NCBI RefSeq assembly: GCF_018998565.1
Contig: NZ_JAHNZO010000003.1
Location: forward strand, 186,001 to 250,000
Origin: Paenibacillus oleatilyticus
Lineage (GTDB): Bacteria; Bacillota; Bacilli; Paenibacillales; NBRC-103111
Direction of reading: 5' to 3'
DNA length: 64,000 nucleotides
Of this stretch, positions 6,939-17,200 are shown piece by piece. A model generated the notes under the pieces. It was not told the DNA's origin and did no database searches. It worked only from the letters and a program-made list of their open reading frames with translations. Numbering within the stretch: the stretch's first letter is position 1; the number at the start of each line of letters is the position of its first letter. The position numbers were made by a program, and so were the translations under genes.

Positions 6939-8603
6939 TCAAGCGAAACCGCTGATGGCGACGACGGACGGGCGAGGACCGGAATCCCCGGAGCGGTGGG
7001 GCCATAGGCTCGTCGGTCTGCCGGCCTGTGCCGTGGTTTGACCGGGGTGTGAGACGGACAGGAACAAGGTCCGCTCATCCGCCGTGAAGCAGGGGCCCGT
7101 CAAGGCCGCTTCCACGGGTGCGGAAGCAAAAAGCTGCGCCGCCACGGCGTCTTGACCGGCTGTGCGGACCACGTACAGCCCGTTGTTGCGGAACGGGGTG
7201 TACGCGCCTTGATTCAGCTTGTCCGCCGGGATCTCGGAGGCGACCCACAGGTTGCTCCGGTCGTCGAAGAGGAGCGTTCCCGGCGAGCTGTAGCCGCTAC
7301 TGCGCCCGCCGTACGATACGATCTCGTAGTCGAACGCCGCGGCACCTGCATCTCCGTCCTGTTCCGCAAGCTGCGCCAGATGCCCGTGGATATTCCCGTG
7401 GCGTATATTATTCGGATAGGCGACGATCAGAGCACCGCTTTTGGCATGAACAGCCAATCCGGTCGGCCTGTCGGTTGGCGTCGCGCCCAAGATCAAGGCG
7501 GCGTCCTGGGCGTAGACGAGCGCATCGGCTTGCTCCTTGTACCGCTCGACGAGCACTTCCTTTATTTGATTGACGCCGAACGGCACTTGGAAGTCGTCGC
7601 GGTTCAACGCTTTCTTGACGGCTTCGATCGTCAGCGGAACCCATCGCCCGTTGACGAGGTCGGCCGCGTAAAGCGTGCCGTCGGTCAACAGGTCGGCATT
7701 TGCTTTTCCAGACGCAGCCTGGAACTTCCCGGAGCTGACAAATTTGTAAAGACACGAATCCGTGGTCGTATCTCCCATGTAGACGACCACGCGGCCGTCC
7801 TTGCTTAGCGTTACGGCCAGTTGGCCGTGATGGAACCGGCCGAGGGCGGTATGCTTCCGCAGCTTGAAATTGCCGTCGAACGGATCGGCTTCGATCACCC
7901 AGCCGTAATGCGAGAGCTCAAGCCCCGCGCTGCCGCAGGTGCTCTCGAAGTCTCCTTCGCAGGAAAGCACGGTGCCCCAAGGCGTGACGCTCCCCGCACC
8001 GTTCCCGAAGGTGCCCTGCACCAGCGCGGCTCCCTTCACGGCGTGCGTTCCCCGGGCCGGGCCGGAAAGCTCGACCCGGTCATAGCCCGTAATCCGCCGT
8101 CCGTACGCGGAGTCGGGTTTGATTTTCCACTTGCCTTCCCGATCGCGGTACGCTTCAACGATTGAGGCTCCTTGGTTGTACAATAGCGATTTGACCTGAT
8201 CTGCGCCGAGGGGGCCGGGCTGCCGCTGACCCAGCGCGAGCAGCGGGTGGACAGAGGCGTGATTGACCCAGAGAAGCCCGTTCACCTGCTTGTCGTCGAA
8301 CGGAAAGAAACGGGTAAACTCGTTATTGTAGCCGAACGTATCGCCCCTACCGTTAATCGGGTCTCCGAAGCTGACCAGAACGTCGTACCTGAAGCCTTTG
8401 GGGAGGACGAGCTCGTCGCCCGCTCCAGGTTCGATCGGTGCGAAAGCATCGGTTACTTTGCCGGTTTTCCGGTCGAACAGGAGATCACTTGCGGCGGCAC
8501 TGCCGGTGAAAGCGCCCAAGCCTGTCGATGCAGCGGCAATCGTAACGGCTCCGGTGCCAAGGTACGCCAGAAACGTGCGTCGGGAAAGCGGTTTATTTTT
8601 CAT
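6939..8603 (-). CDS. phoX: PhoX-family (DUF839) Tat-exported alkaline phosphatase
   Basis: PhoX enzymes are secreted, calcium- and iron-dependent alkaline phosphatases that release phosphate from organic esters. The 554-residue product starts with a twin-arginine signal (PLSRRTFLAYLGTGAVTIA, then a helix to about residue 38), so it is exported folded. The DUF839 beta-propeller follows, with FGYNNEFTRFFPF, LLWVNHASVHPL, the SVTPWGTVLSCEGDFE segment, LGRFHHGQLAVTLSKDGRVVVYMGDTT, ADPFDGNF and, near the C-terminus, CFTADERTLFLSVSHPG. GAGGAGA precedes the ATG on the minus strand. It is likely monocistronic, and phosphate starvation control is expected but no Pho box was identified. Confidence 0.88.
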   Translation of the reverse strand: MKNKPLSRRTFLAYLGTGAVTIAAASTGLGAFTGSAAASDLLFDRKTGKVTDAFAPIEPGAGDELVLPKGFRYDVLVSFGDPINGRGDTFGYNNEFTRFFPFDDKQVNGLLWVNHASVHPLLALGQRQPGPLGADQVKSLLYNQGASIVEAYRDREGKWKIKPDSAYGRRITGYDRVELSGPARGTHAVKGAALVQGTFGNGAGSVTPWGTVLSCEGDFESTCGSAGLELSHYGWVIEADPFDGNFKLRKHTALGRFHHGQLAVTLSKDGRVVVYMGDTTTDSCLYKFVSSGKFQAASGKANADLLTDGTLYAADLVNGRWVPLTIEAVKKALNRDDFQVPFGVNQIKEVLVERYKEQADALVYAQDAALILGATPTDRPTGLAVHAKSGALIVAYPNNIRHGNIHGHLAQLAEQDGDAGAAAFDYEIVSYGGRSSGYSSPGTLLFDDRSNLWVASEIPADKLNQGAYTPFRNNGLYVVRTAGQDAVAAQLFASAPVEAALTGPCFTADERTLFLSVSHPGQTTAQAGRPTSLWPHRSGDSGPRPSVVAISGFA

Positions 8604-8786
8604 TCGAAATCTCCTCTATTAGAGCATCAATTCGTTGTAGCCGAAAGGTAGGAAACTATGTATAATTTAATTGAACAATCTAGTAATTTATACCTAAAGT
8701 TTAAGATAGCATAAAATGCTGATTTGCGGAATACGGCGGCAGACGCAGTGGACGATTTTTTTGACGGCAATCAGGCCCGGAGGCAG

Positions 8787-9269
8787 GTGCAGAAGGTGTT
8801 ACGGTTTTCCCGCGCTCAAGCGGAGGACGAGTCCTTTCTTTATGAAGTGTACGCAAGCAGCCGGATCGGGGAAGTCGGGGCATGGGGCTGGGGACCCGGG
8901 CAGATCGACCAGTTTCTCCGGATGCAGTACCGGTTTCAGCAAAAGGCGTACTCCGAGCAGTATCCGGAAGCCGCATGGAATATTGTTTGGCGTGGGCAAG
9001 AACGGGTCGGCCGCAGGATGACGGCCTGGCTGGAAGACCGGATCGTGCTGGTCGATGTGGCCCTGCTTCCCGCGTATCAACGGCAGGGGATCGGCACATC
9101 GCTGCTGCAATCGCTTCAACAGGAAGCGCAAAAAGCTGGCAAGCCGCTTTGGCTGAGCGTACAGGCTCATAACCCGGCCCGGCGTTTATACGAGCGGCTC
9201 GGGTTCCGTACACAGCAAGAAAACGGTTTGTATTGCGAGATGATCTGGCAGGCCAATACTCAATTCTAG
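8787..9269 (+). CDS. GNAT-family N-acetyltransferase
   Basis: The protein carries a GNAT fold with the acetyl-CoA motif VDVALLPAYQRQGIGTSLLQSL followed by AHNPARRLYERLGFRTQQE, the usual end of motif B. The open frame extends up to 8724, but no RBS supports that. GTG 8787 follows GGAGG closely and GTG 8796 gives a start MLRFSRAQ typical of the family, so the start is between these two. It is divergent from phoX. It precedes DUF6916 and the tail-collar genes; GNAT genes accompany such clusters in related genomes as far as I remember, so it may modify the products. Confidence 0.82.
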   Translation: MQKVLRFSRAQAEDESFLYEVYASSRIGEVGAWGWGPGQIDQFLRMQYRFQQKAYSEQYPEAAWNIVWRGQERVGRRMTAWLEDRIVLVDVALLPAYQRQGIGTSLLQSLQQEAQKAGKPLWLSVQAHNPARRLYERLGFRTQQENGLYCEMIWQANTQF

Positions 9270-9283
9270 ATGTAGGTGATATT

Positions 9284-9583
9284 TTGCGACTGGATTGTTT
9301 TTCTTCCTTTCATAGTGTGCTGCACACCAGCTTTAAAGTGGAGCTGGATGAAAGCGACGCTGAATTGAGCTTGATCGAAGCCAAGGACACAGGCTCCACC
9401 CCGGATTACGAGCGGTTCTCATTACTATTCTCAGGCCCCCTAGAACCGTTTCTCCCACAGCAAATCTACTTGTTCAGACATCCACAGTTGGGCGAACTCC
9501 ACCTGTTTACGGTGCCCGTAGGCAAAAATCCCGATGGTTTCTTGTACGAAGTTGTATTTAGCCGCCCGTTAGCGGCGGAATAG
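9284..9583 (+). CDS. DUF6916-like protein of tail-collar clusters
   Basis: The ~99-residue protein starts at TTG 9284 after TAGGTGA and reads RLDCFSSFHSVLHTSFKVEL, then FSLLFSGPLEPFLPQQIYLF and HPQLGELHLFTVPVGK, ending YEVVFSRPLAAE. This is the pattern of the small DUF6916 family that precedes microcystin-dependent-protein-like collar genes. No signal peptide or membrane helix is visible. The longer frame from 9233 would overlap the GNAT gene. The gene probably shares a transcript with the three collar proteins downstream. Its biochemical role is unknown. Confidence 0.7.
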   Translation: MRLDCFSSFHSVLHTSFKVELDESDAELSLIEAKDTGSTPDYERFSLLFSGPLEPFLPQQIYLFRHPQLGELHLFTVPVGKNPDGFLYEVVFSRPLAAE

Positions 9584-9620
9584 CATTCGCTATATCAATC
9601 GAAAAAGGAGCTGATTATGG

Positions 9621-10139
9621 ATGGCAGAGCCATATATGGGCGAAATCCGGATGTTTGCCGGAAACTTTGCGCCTTTAGGTTGGGCGTTGTGCGACGGACG
9701 ACTGTTGTCCATTGCAGAGTACGACACTCTCTTTATGTTGATTGGCACGACCTACGGCGGGGACGGACAAACGAACTTCGCATTGCCGGACTTGCGAGGA
9801 CGGGTGCCGATTCATATGGGAAAAAATCCTGCAACAAGCAGCACTTATTCCTTGGGACAAAAGGACGGCGTCGAATCCGTAACGCTAATCGCGAATCAGA
9901 TGCCCGCGCATACGCATGGCGTGATGGCTCAGTCGCAGCAGGGGACATCGAATTCGCCGGAAGGCGGATACTGGGCGAACTCCACGCTAACGCAGTTCGG
10001 CGGCGGAACGCCGGGCGGAACGATGAACCCCAACGCCTTAATGCCCTCCGGGGGAGGGCAACCGCATGACAATGTGATGCCTTTCACGACCATTTCGTTC
10101 ATCATTTCCTTGCATGGAGGTTACCCTTCCCAGAACTAG
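9621..10139 (+). CDS. Tail-collar domain protein 1 (MdpB-like)
   Basis: The 172-residue protein has the phage tail-collar fold seen in microcystin-dependent protein (MdpB) homologues: EIRMFAGNFAPLGWALCDG, then LIGTTYGGDGQTNFALPDLRGRVPIHMG, QMPAHTHGV and the closing PFTTISFIISLHGGYPS. The His pair in HTH is the typical metal-binding-type element of collar proteins. It starts at ATG 9621 after AAAGGAG; an overlapping ATG at 9617 is in another frame. It is the first of three consecutive paralogues. No other phage structural genes are present, so this is not a prophage. Confidence 0.88.
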   Translation: MAEPYMGEIRMFAGNFAPLGWALCDGRLLSIAEYDTLFMLIGTTYGGDGQTNFALPDLRGRVPIHMGKNPATSSTYSLGQKDGVESVTLIANQMPAHTHGVMAQSQQGTSNSPEGGYWANSTLTQFGGGTPGGTMNPNALMPSGGGQPHDNVMPFTTISFIISLHGGYPSQN

Positions 10140-10169
10140 TTCAGACGGATTGAAGAAGGAGGAGTCGGG

Positions 10170-10667
10170 GTGTCAGAACCTTATCTCGGACAAATTAAAT
10201 TATTTGCGTTTAACTTTGCTCCGCGCGGATGGGCTCTATGCAATGGAGCCATTTTGCCGATCAATCAGAATCAGGCTTTGTATTCGCTGCTCGGCACGAC
10301 CTACGGCGGGAACGGTGTGACCACTTTTGCACTCCCGGATTTGCGAGGACGGGTGCCGGTTCATCCAGGGAACGGCATCACCTTAGGACAAGCTGGGGGC
10401 GAGGAAGCGCATACGCTGACCGTAAACGAAATACCGGCACATACCCATCAGGCGTGGGGGAGCAATGACACAGCCTCGTCCAAAAGCCCCGTAAATAACG
10501 TCTGGGCCAAAACAGCTGTAAGCTCCTATCATACGCAAGCCGACAAACAGCTAAGTACGGGCGTTGTGGGGAGTGTGGGGCAAAATCAAGCTCACACGAA
10601 CATGCAGCCCTATACGGTCTTGAATTTTTGCATTGCGATTGATGGCAGTTACCCAACCAGGGATTAG
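10170..10667 (+). CDS. Tail-collar domain protein 2 (MdpB-like)
   Basis: This second paralogue of 165 residues starts with GTG after GAAGGAGGA. It repeats the family landmarks: GQIKLFAFNFAPRGWALCNG, LLGTTYGGNGVTTFALPDLRGRVPVHPG, NEIPAHTHQA and NMQPYTVLNFCIAIDGSYP. It shares the central TTYGGxGxTxFALPDLRGRVP block with copy 1 but has a different distal region. It follows copy 1 by 30 bases and precedes copy 3 by 17, consistent with one operon. It is probably part of an extracellular or surface particle; this is inferred. Confidence 0.88.
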   Translation: MSEPYLGQIKLFAFNFAPRGWALCNGAILPINQNQALYSLLGTTYGGNGVTTFALPDLRGRVPVHPGNGITLGQAGGEEAHTLTVNEIPAHTHQAWGSNDTASSKSPVNNVWAKTAVSSYHTQADKQLSTGVVGSVGQNQAHTNMQPYTVLNFCIAIDGSYPTRD

Positions 10668-10684
10668 GAGGAAGGAGCAGGCCT

Positions 10685-11209
10685 ATGGATAGTTTTTTAG
10701 GGGAGATTACGATGTTTGCGGGCAATTTTGCTCCTAAAGGCTGGGCTTTCTGCAACGGACAGCTTATCCCGATTGCGCAAAATACGCCGTTGTTTTCGAT
10801 CCTCGGCACGCAGTATGGGGGAGACGGGAAAACGACGTTTGCCCTGCCCAATTTGCAGGGAGCGGCTCCGATGCATTGGGGGAACGGGCCGGGGTTAACG
10901 CCGCGGAATATCGGACAGTCGGGAGGCAGCCGGACGGTAACGCTATTGACATCGCAGCTTCCCGCGCATACGCATTTAGTCAACTCCGCTGCTATGGGTT
11001 CCGGAACTACGGTGGAAGGGATGTTGTGGGCGAAAACCCCGGGGCGTGTCGGGGGTGCGGCTTACGGTGGCTTTACAAATTCCGTTCCGATGCATCCGGG
11101 AGCGGTCCAATCGGCGGGGGGCTCCCAACCTCATAACAATATGCAGCCCTATCTTGCCATTCATTTTATTATTTGCCTTAATGGTATGTTTCCTCCTAGA
11201 GACAGCTAA
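10685..11209 (+). CDS. Tail-collar domain protein 3 (MdpB-like)
   Basis: The third paralogue, 174 residues, begins MDSFLGEITMFAGNFAPKGWAFCNG and continues ILGTQYGGDGKTTFALPNLQGAAPMHWG, SQLPAHTHLV and NMQPYLAIHFIICLNGMFPP. The LPDLRGRVP block of the other copies is replaced by LPNLQGAAP, so it has diverged most. The ATG follows GGAGGAAGGAG. The giant SLH-anchored protein starts 68 bases downstream. Confidence 0.88.
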   Translation: MDSFLGEITMFAGNFAPKGWAFCNGQLIPIAQNTPLFSILGTQYGGDGKTTFALPNLQGAAPMHWGNGPGLTPRNIGQSGGSRTVTLLTSQLPAHTHLVNSAAMGSGTTVEGMLWAKTPGRVGGAAYGGFTNSVPMHPGAVQSAGGSQPHNNMQPYLAIHFIICLNGMFPPRDS

Positions 11210-11277
11210 TACGCCGGCATCCGGAACGTTATTTGGTCGTTAAAAGGGAGAATCGGCGAGACGAAGGAAGGGTATGA

Positions 11278-14200
11278 ATGAGAATAAACGCCTTGGTTGA
11301 TCATGCCGAAGCGAGGCAAACTGCTGGCTTCGTACGGACGCTTGCTGTTTTTGGCGGTGCGGCGGTTTTATTGTTGCTTTTGTCCATGTTTGCAGCTTCC
11401 TCGGCTTTCGCAGCTACGATAACCGTGGACACGATAGCCGATATACCGGGAAACTGCTCGGTAGCGGGCCAATGCTCGCTGCGGGCGGCGGTGAATCAAA
11501 GCAACGGCTCGGGCGGATCAAATACGATCCAAATCCCGGCCGGGACTTACGTGCTGAATTCGGGAGAATTGGCAATTCGAAGCAACGTGGCGATCATCGG
11601 AGCGGGAGGAGACCCCAACGGGAATCCAGCGGACACGGTGATCAAGCAGACGGCGGCGACAGGGAATCGGGTATTCAATCTGAATCCGGATTCGGATACC
11701 GGCTATAGCATCTCGTTGAAGGCGCTGACGGTCAGCGGCGGACAGCTTGGGGCCGGCGAGCTGTACGGAGGCGGAGGAATTCTCGGTTACACAGGCGGCC
11801 AAGGCACGGTAACGATCGAGAACTGCGTCGTCACCGGCAACTCCGTATCAGCCCCCGGCCATTGGGGCGGCGGCATGAATATCGCCGGACTGCCCGGAGG
11901 CAAGGTCGTTCTTCGAAACACGGTCGTTCAAGGAAACACCGCTGTGGAACGGGGAGGCGGCGTGCATTTTGAGGGCGACATGAACATCGATGTACTAAGC
12001 TCCATTATCGACGGAAATATCGCTTCGAACGGCTTGGGGGGCGGAATGACTGTTTTTCCCGCTTCGGCAGGGGGGCAGATCCGGATTGACGGGACAACCA
12101 TCTCCCGCAACCAAGCCAACGGAACGATCGATCCTCAGGCAGGCGGTGGTGGACTTTACCTCAGCGCACCGTCCTCGATAACGAATACGACGATCAGCGG
12201 CAATACGGCCAAGGGGAAAGGCGGCGGCTTGTATGTCGCTTCGAAAGGAAACATTACGCTGACGCACGCCACTTTGTTCAGCAATAACGCCGATCAGGGG
12301 GGCGGCGGGCTGTATGTGCAGGATGGCAATCCGAAGCTGCAAAACACGCTTGCCGCCGGGAATAGCAAGGCAGGGAGCGCTGCGAGCGATCTGGAAGCGC
12401 GGACCGGTCAAAACGTCGTTGCGGGAATCGACGCCACGAGCAGCTACAACCTGATCGGACTGGGGGGCAACGCGCTTATCCAAGAAGGGAACGGAAATCT
12501 GCTGGGTGTTGCCGACCCGGGTGTGCTTCCTTTGGGCGCCAACGGCGGCCTAGGCGAAACGAACGCTTTGAAGGGAAGCAGTCCCGCGATCGGCAAAGGA
12601 AGCAATGCTTTGGCAGCGGCGTTCGACCAGCGCGGCTTTCCGCGGAAAAAGAACGTCGCCGTCGATATCGGCGCTTATGAAGGACTGCCGGATGCCGCGA
12701 TCGGCGTGAATGGCACCTATGATGTGATCCTTCCGTGGGACGAAACGAAGCTTTCCGGGCTGACGGCCAGCTCCTCCAATCAAACGGTGGTTCCGAACGG
12801 AAACGTCGTCATCACAGGCAGCGGGGCCACACGCACATTGACCGTTTCGCCGACGGCCGGCGGTACAGCCGACATTCAGGTGACCGCCAACAGCTCGGTT
12901 TCGGGAATGCCCCGCAGTGTAAGCACTTCGTTCAAGCTGACGGTTACGGGCCCGCCGGATCTTTCCATCAGCAAGACGCACACCGGCGACTTTACGCAGG
13001 GGCAGACCGGGGCGGTTTATACGATTGCGGTCGAAAACGGCGGGGGCGGCGATACAAGCGGTACCGTAACGGTAAAAGATACGCTGCCCGCCGGATTGAC
13101 GGCCGCCCAGCTGGGGGGAACGGGCTGGACTTGCGATACGGGAACGCTTGTCTGCACGCGAACCGACGCATTGGCGGCAGGAGCGAGCTATCCGGACATT
13201 ACGTTGAAGGTGAATGTGGTGGCGAACGCGCCTGCAAGCGTCACGAACACGGCCGAAGTTTCGGGCGGCGGAGATGCAAATGCGGCGAATAACACGGCCA
13301 GCGATCCGACGAATATTATTCAATTGCCCGATCTGACGATTGAAAAATCCCATACGGGGAACTTCAAGCAAGGGCAAACGGGGGCCGCGTATACGATCAT
13401 CGTCCGCAATGCCGGAACGGGCACGACAAGCGGTACGGTAACGGTGGCGGACACGCTGCCTGTGGGGATGACCGTTACGGGATTCGCGGGAGTGGGCTGG
13501 GCTTGCGATGCGGGCATGGTTACCTGCAGCAGATCGGACGCGCTTGCTTCCGGGGACAGCTATCCGCCGATCACTTTGACGGTGGACGTTGCGGCCAATG
13601 CGGCTGCGCTGCTTACGAATAAGGTTAACGTCTCGGGCGGCGGCGACGTCAATAACGCCAATAATACGGCAAGCGATCCGACGACGATCATTCCCGTGGC
13701 CGACTTGACGATTGCGAAGTCCCATACGGGCAGCTTTACGCAGGGGCAGGCCTCGGCCGTATATACGATAACGGTGACAAATAGCGGACAAGGTACAACG
13801 GACGGCTCTGCTGTAACCGTAACGGACACCCTGCCGGCCGGGCTCACGTTGAAGGGCCTTGGCGGCAACGGCTGGAGCTGCGATTCCGGGACGTTAAGCT
13901 GTACCCGATCCGATGCGCTGGCAGGGGGGAACGCCTATCCTCCGCTCACCGTGACGGTATCGGTAGACCAAGATGCACCTGCGGGTGTAACGAACTCAGC
14001 AGTCGTTTCCGGCGGCGGCGAGATCCATACGGGCAATAATTCGGCCAGCGATGCGACTGCTATTCATCCGAAGCCGCAAATCGCCACTTCGAGCTTGCCG
14101 CAAGGGACGGTTGGCGTCGCCTATTCGCAAGCGCTGACGGCGACAGGCGGTGATGGGATGTATGTGTGGGCCGTGACCGGCGGTGCTCTGCCCGCGGGTG

Positions 14201-17200
14201 TAACGTTCGATGCCGCGACGGCGAAGCTCAGCGGCACACCCACGATGGCGAACAGCCATAGCTTTACCGTACAGCTTACGGACGGCAACGGCGTAACGGC
14301 GACGAAGGAGCTCACGATTCAGGTGAACCCGGTGCTTGAGGTGTCCACAACCAGCGTACCGCATGGAGCTGTCGGAGCGGCTTATACGGCCTCGCTTGCG
14401 GCAGCGGGCGGCAACGGCGTCTACGCTTGGAGTATTGCCGCCGGTACGGTGCCAGGCGGACTGACGCTTGCGGCGGACGGGACCTTGAGCGGCACGCCCG
14501 CGAGCGAAGGGACATTCTCTTTCGTGGTTCTTGTGACGGACGGCAACTCGATGACGGCGTCAAGAGCGCTGACGCTTCAGATTCATCCGCAGCTTGTCAT
14601 TCATGCGCCGGTTCTGCCGGAAGGCACCGTGGGCACCGCCTACCTGCAGCAGACGCTCAGCGCAAGCGGCGGGAACGGGACGTACACGTGGTCGGTCGCA
14701 AGCGGCTCGCTTCCGGCAGGCATGATGTTCGATCCGGCGACGGCTGCGCTCGGCGGGACGCCGGCGGCGGACGGTACGTACAGCTTCACGGTCCAGGTTG
14801 CGGATGGCAATGGTGTGAAGGCGACAAAGGCTGTCACACTGCTAATCCGCGCGGCATTAACGGTCCAAACGCCGGAGCTGCCCGAAGGAACGGTTGGCAT
14901 AGCTTATGCCAACCAAGAGTTTTCCGCAGCCGGCGGCAGCGGGACCTACACGTGGTCAGTCAGCGGTACACTGCCTGCGGGCCTGACGTTTGCCGTTGAC
15001 CCGCTCGATCCGAAGAAAGCTTTCGTTCAAGGGAAGCCGACGGCGGCAGGAGCTTATGAGTTTCAGATTCAAGTGAAGGACAGCAACGGAGTCACCGTCG
15101 TGAAGGACCTTAGCATCCAAGTGAATCCGGAGCTGACCTTCACGGCGGCGCCTCTGCCGGAAGGCACCGTAGGCTTGACCTACGCAGGCGGAACCTTAAG
15201 TGCGGCGGGCGGCAGCGGCACCTACCGCTGGAGTGTCGAAGACGGCCGTCTGCCGGACGGTCTGACACTGAATGCTTCCCGGGGAACGATAGACGGAACG
15301 CCGAAGGAATCCGCTGTCTACACGGTGACGATTCAAGTGAAGGATGGCAACGGCATAGCCGTATCCAAGGTTCTGACGCTGAAAATCCATCCTCCGGTTT
15401 TGCTGGGAATCGCTTTTGAGGCATCGGAGTATGCGGTTTTGACAGGGGAAACCCGGGATACCGTTGTGAAGGCCACTTACTCGGACAGCAAGGTTGTCAG
15501 ATTAACTGCCGGCGTTGTGTATACGATCAAGGATACGTCTGTGGCCGTGGTCAACTCATCCGGTCAGCTCACCGGGATAAAAAGCGGAAGCACCGTACTG
15601 GCGGCCACGTATGGCGGTATCAAGGCCGAAACGTCCATCCTCGTCAACAAAAGCATCACGGGCCTCGCCTTCGACCGTCCTTCTTACAGCCTGAAGGTCG
15701 GAGAGCAGGCCAATACGGTCGTCAGCGCAACGTACGGAGGCGGACGAATCGTCCTGTCGAACGGAGTGATTTACTCCGTCAAGGACGCCGCTATCGCGGA
15801 AGTCGATCTGCACGGAGTGGTTACTGGCAAAAAGGCAGGAACAACCGTGGTGAGCGCAACGTACGGCGAGGATACGGTTCAGGCGACGATTGTCGTCAAC
15901 CTTGAGGTTACCCTTACCGGCATCCGCTTTACGCCGGATACGTACGAGCTGAAAACGGGCCAAACCGTTCCGAGCGTACTCATAGCGGATTTCTCGGATA
16001 AGAGCACGACGCCAATCGGCCGCGGGGCTGTCTACACATTCCAAACCGAGGGGATTGCCCGGATCAACGAGGAAGGACTCGTGACCGCGCTGCAGCCGGG
16101 AACGACGGTCCTGACCGCGACTTACGGCGGACGCTCGGCGACCGCGGTTATCCGCGTGAGCGCTCGGAGCGACGGCGGCAGCGGCGGTGATAGTGACAGC
16201 GGTTCGTCTCCGTCCACCGGAACCGGTCCGGCTCCAATGCCGACCCCCGGGGGGATTACGGTAAATCTCAGACTAAGCAACGGCTCGAAAGAAACCATTA
16301 ACGTATCTCAGGACGACATCCGAACCGGTTTTGTCCGGGTTACGGCTTCCGATTCCTCTGCTTACGTGGAGCTGCCATCGGCTACCATTGCGAAGCTGCT
16401 GGCGATGAATCCGGAGCTGTCGATCTTGTTCCAGACGGCCGGCGGGTTGATTGAGCTGCCACTGGCGCAGATCGACCCGCAGACGCTGGCGAAGCTGCTC
16501 GGACTGCCGGCCGACGATTTCCACGTTAACGTCGGAATCCGCACGCCCGATGCTCAAGAGCGCGAGCAGCTCGGCGAGGCGCTTCGCCGCATGGGCGGCA
16601 AGGAGCTCGCAGCGCCGGCCGATTTCTACGTTCGCATCACGGACAACAAGGGCAACGAAGTGAAGCAAAACGTCTTCACCAGCTATATCGTCCGCACGCT
16701 CCCGTTAAACGGACAAGCGAATGCGGCGACCGCCACCGGCGTATGGTGGGACCCCGAAGCGCGCGAATACCGGTTTGTTCCGACCGTGTTTGAAACCTGG
16801 GACGGAAAGCCCGTTGCCAAGCTGAAACGACAAGGCTTCAGCGTGTATACGGTGCTCGACCGCTCCGTTTCGTTCGGCGATCTGCAGGGACATTGGGCGA
16901 AAGCGACAATCGAATCGCTGGCGTCCAAGCTGATCGTGCAGGGGCGAAAAGCTGACGCGTACGAGCCGGAGGGCCGCGTTACCCGGGCGGAATGGGCCGC
17001 TCTGCTGGTTCGCTCGCTGGGGCTTAACGTCTCGCAAGAGAAGGCGCCGTTCGGCGATGTAAAAGATGGCGATTGGTTCGCCGCAGCGGTCGGCGCCGCA
17101 CATAGAGTGAAGCTGATTGACGGGTACGAAGACGGCACCTTCCGTCCGAATCAAACCGTCACCCGGGAAGAACTGGCGGCCATGACGACGCGTGCGATCA

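Noticed and set aside
9621..11209. Prophage remnant
   Set aside because: Only collar-domain proteins are present; there is no integrase, terminase, capsid or lysis gene, and MdpB-like clusters are known outside phages.
12550..13791. Long minus-strand ORF of 413 residues
   Set aside because: It lies wholly opposite the DUF11 repeats of the giant SLH protein, is Arg-rich with no RBS, and reflects the GC-rich third positions of the plus-strand gene.
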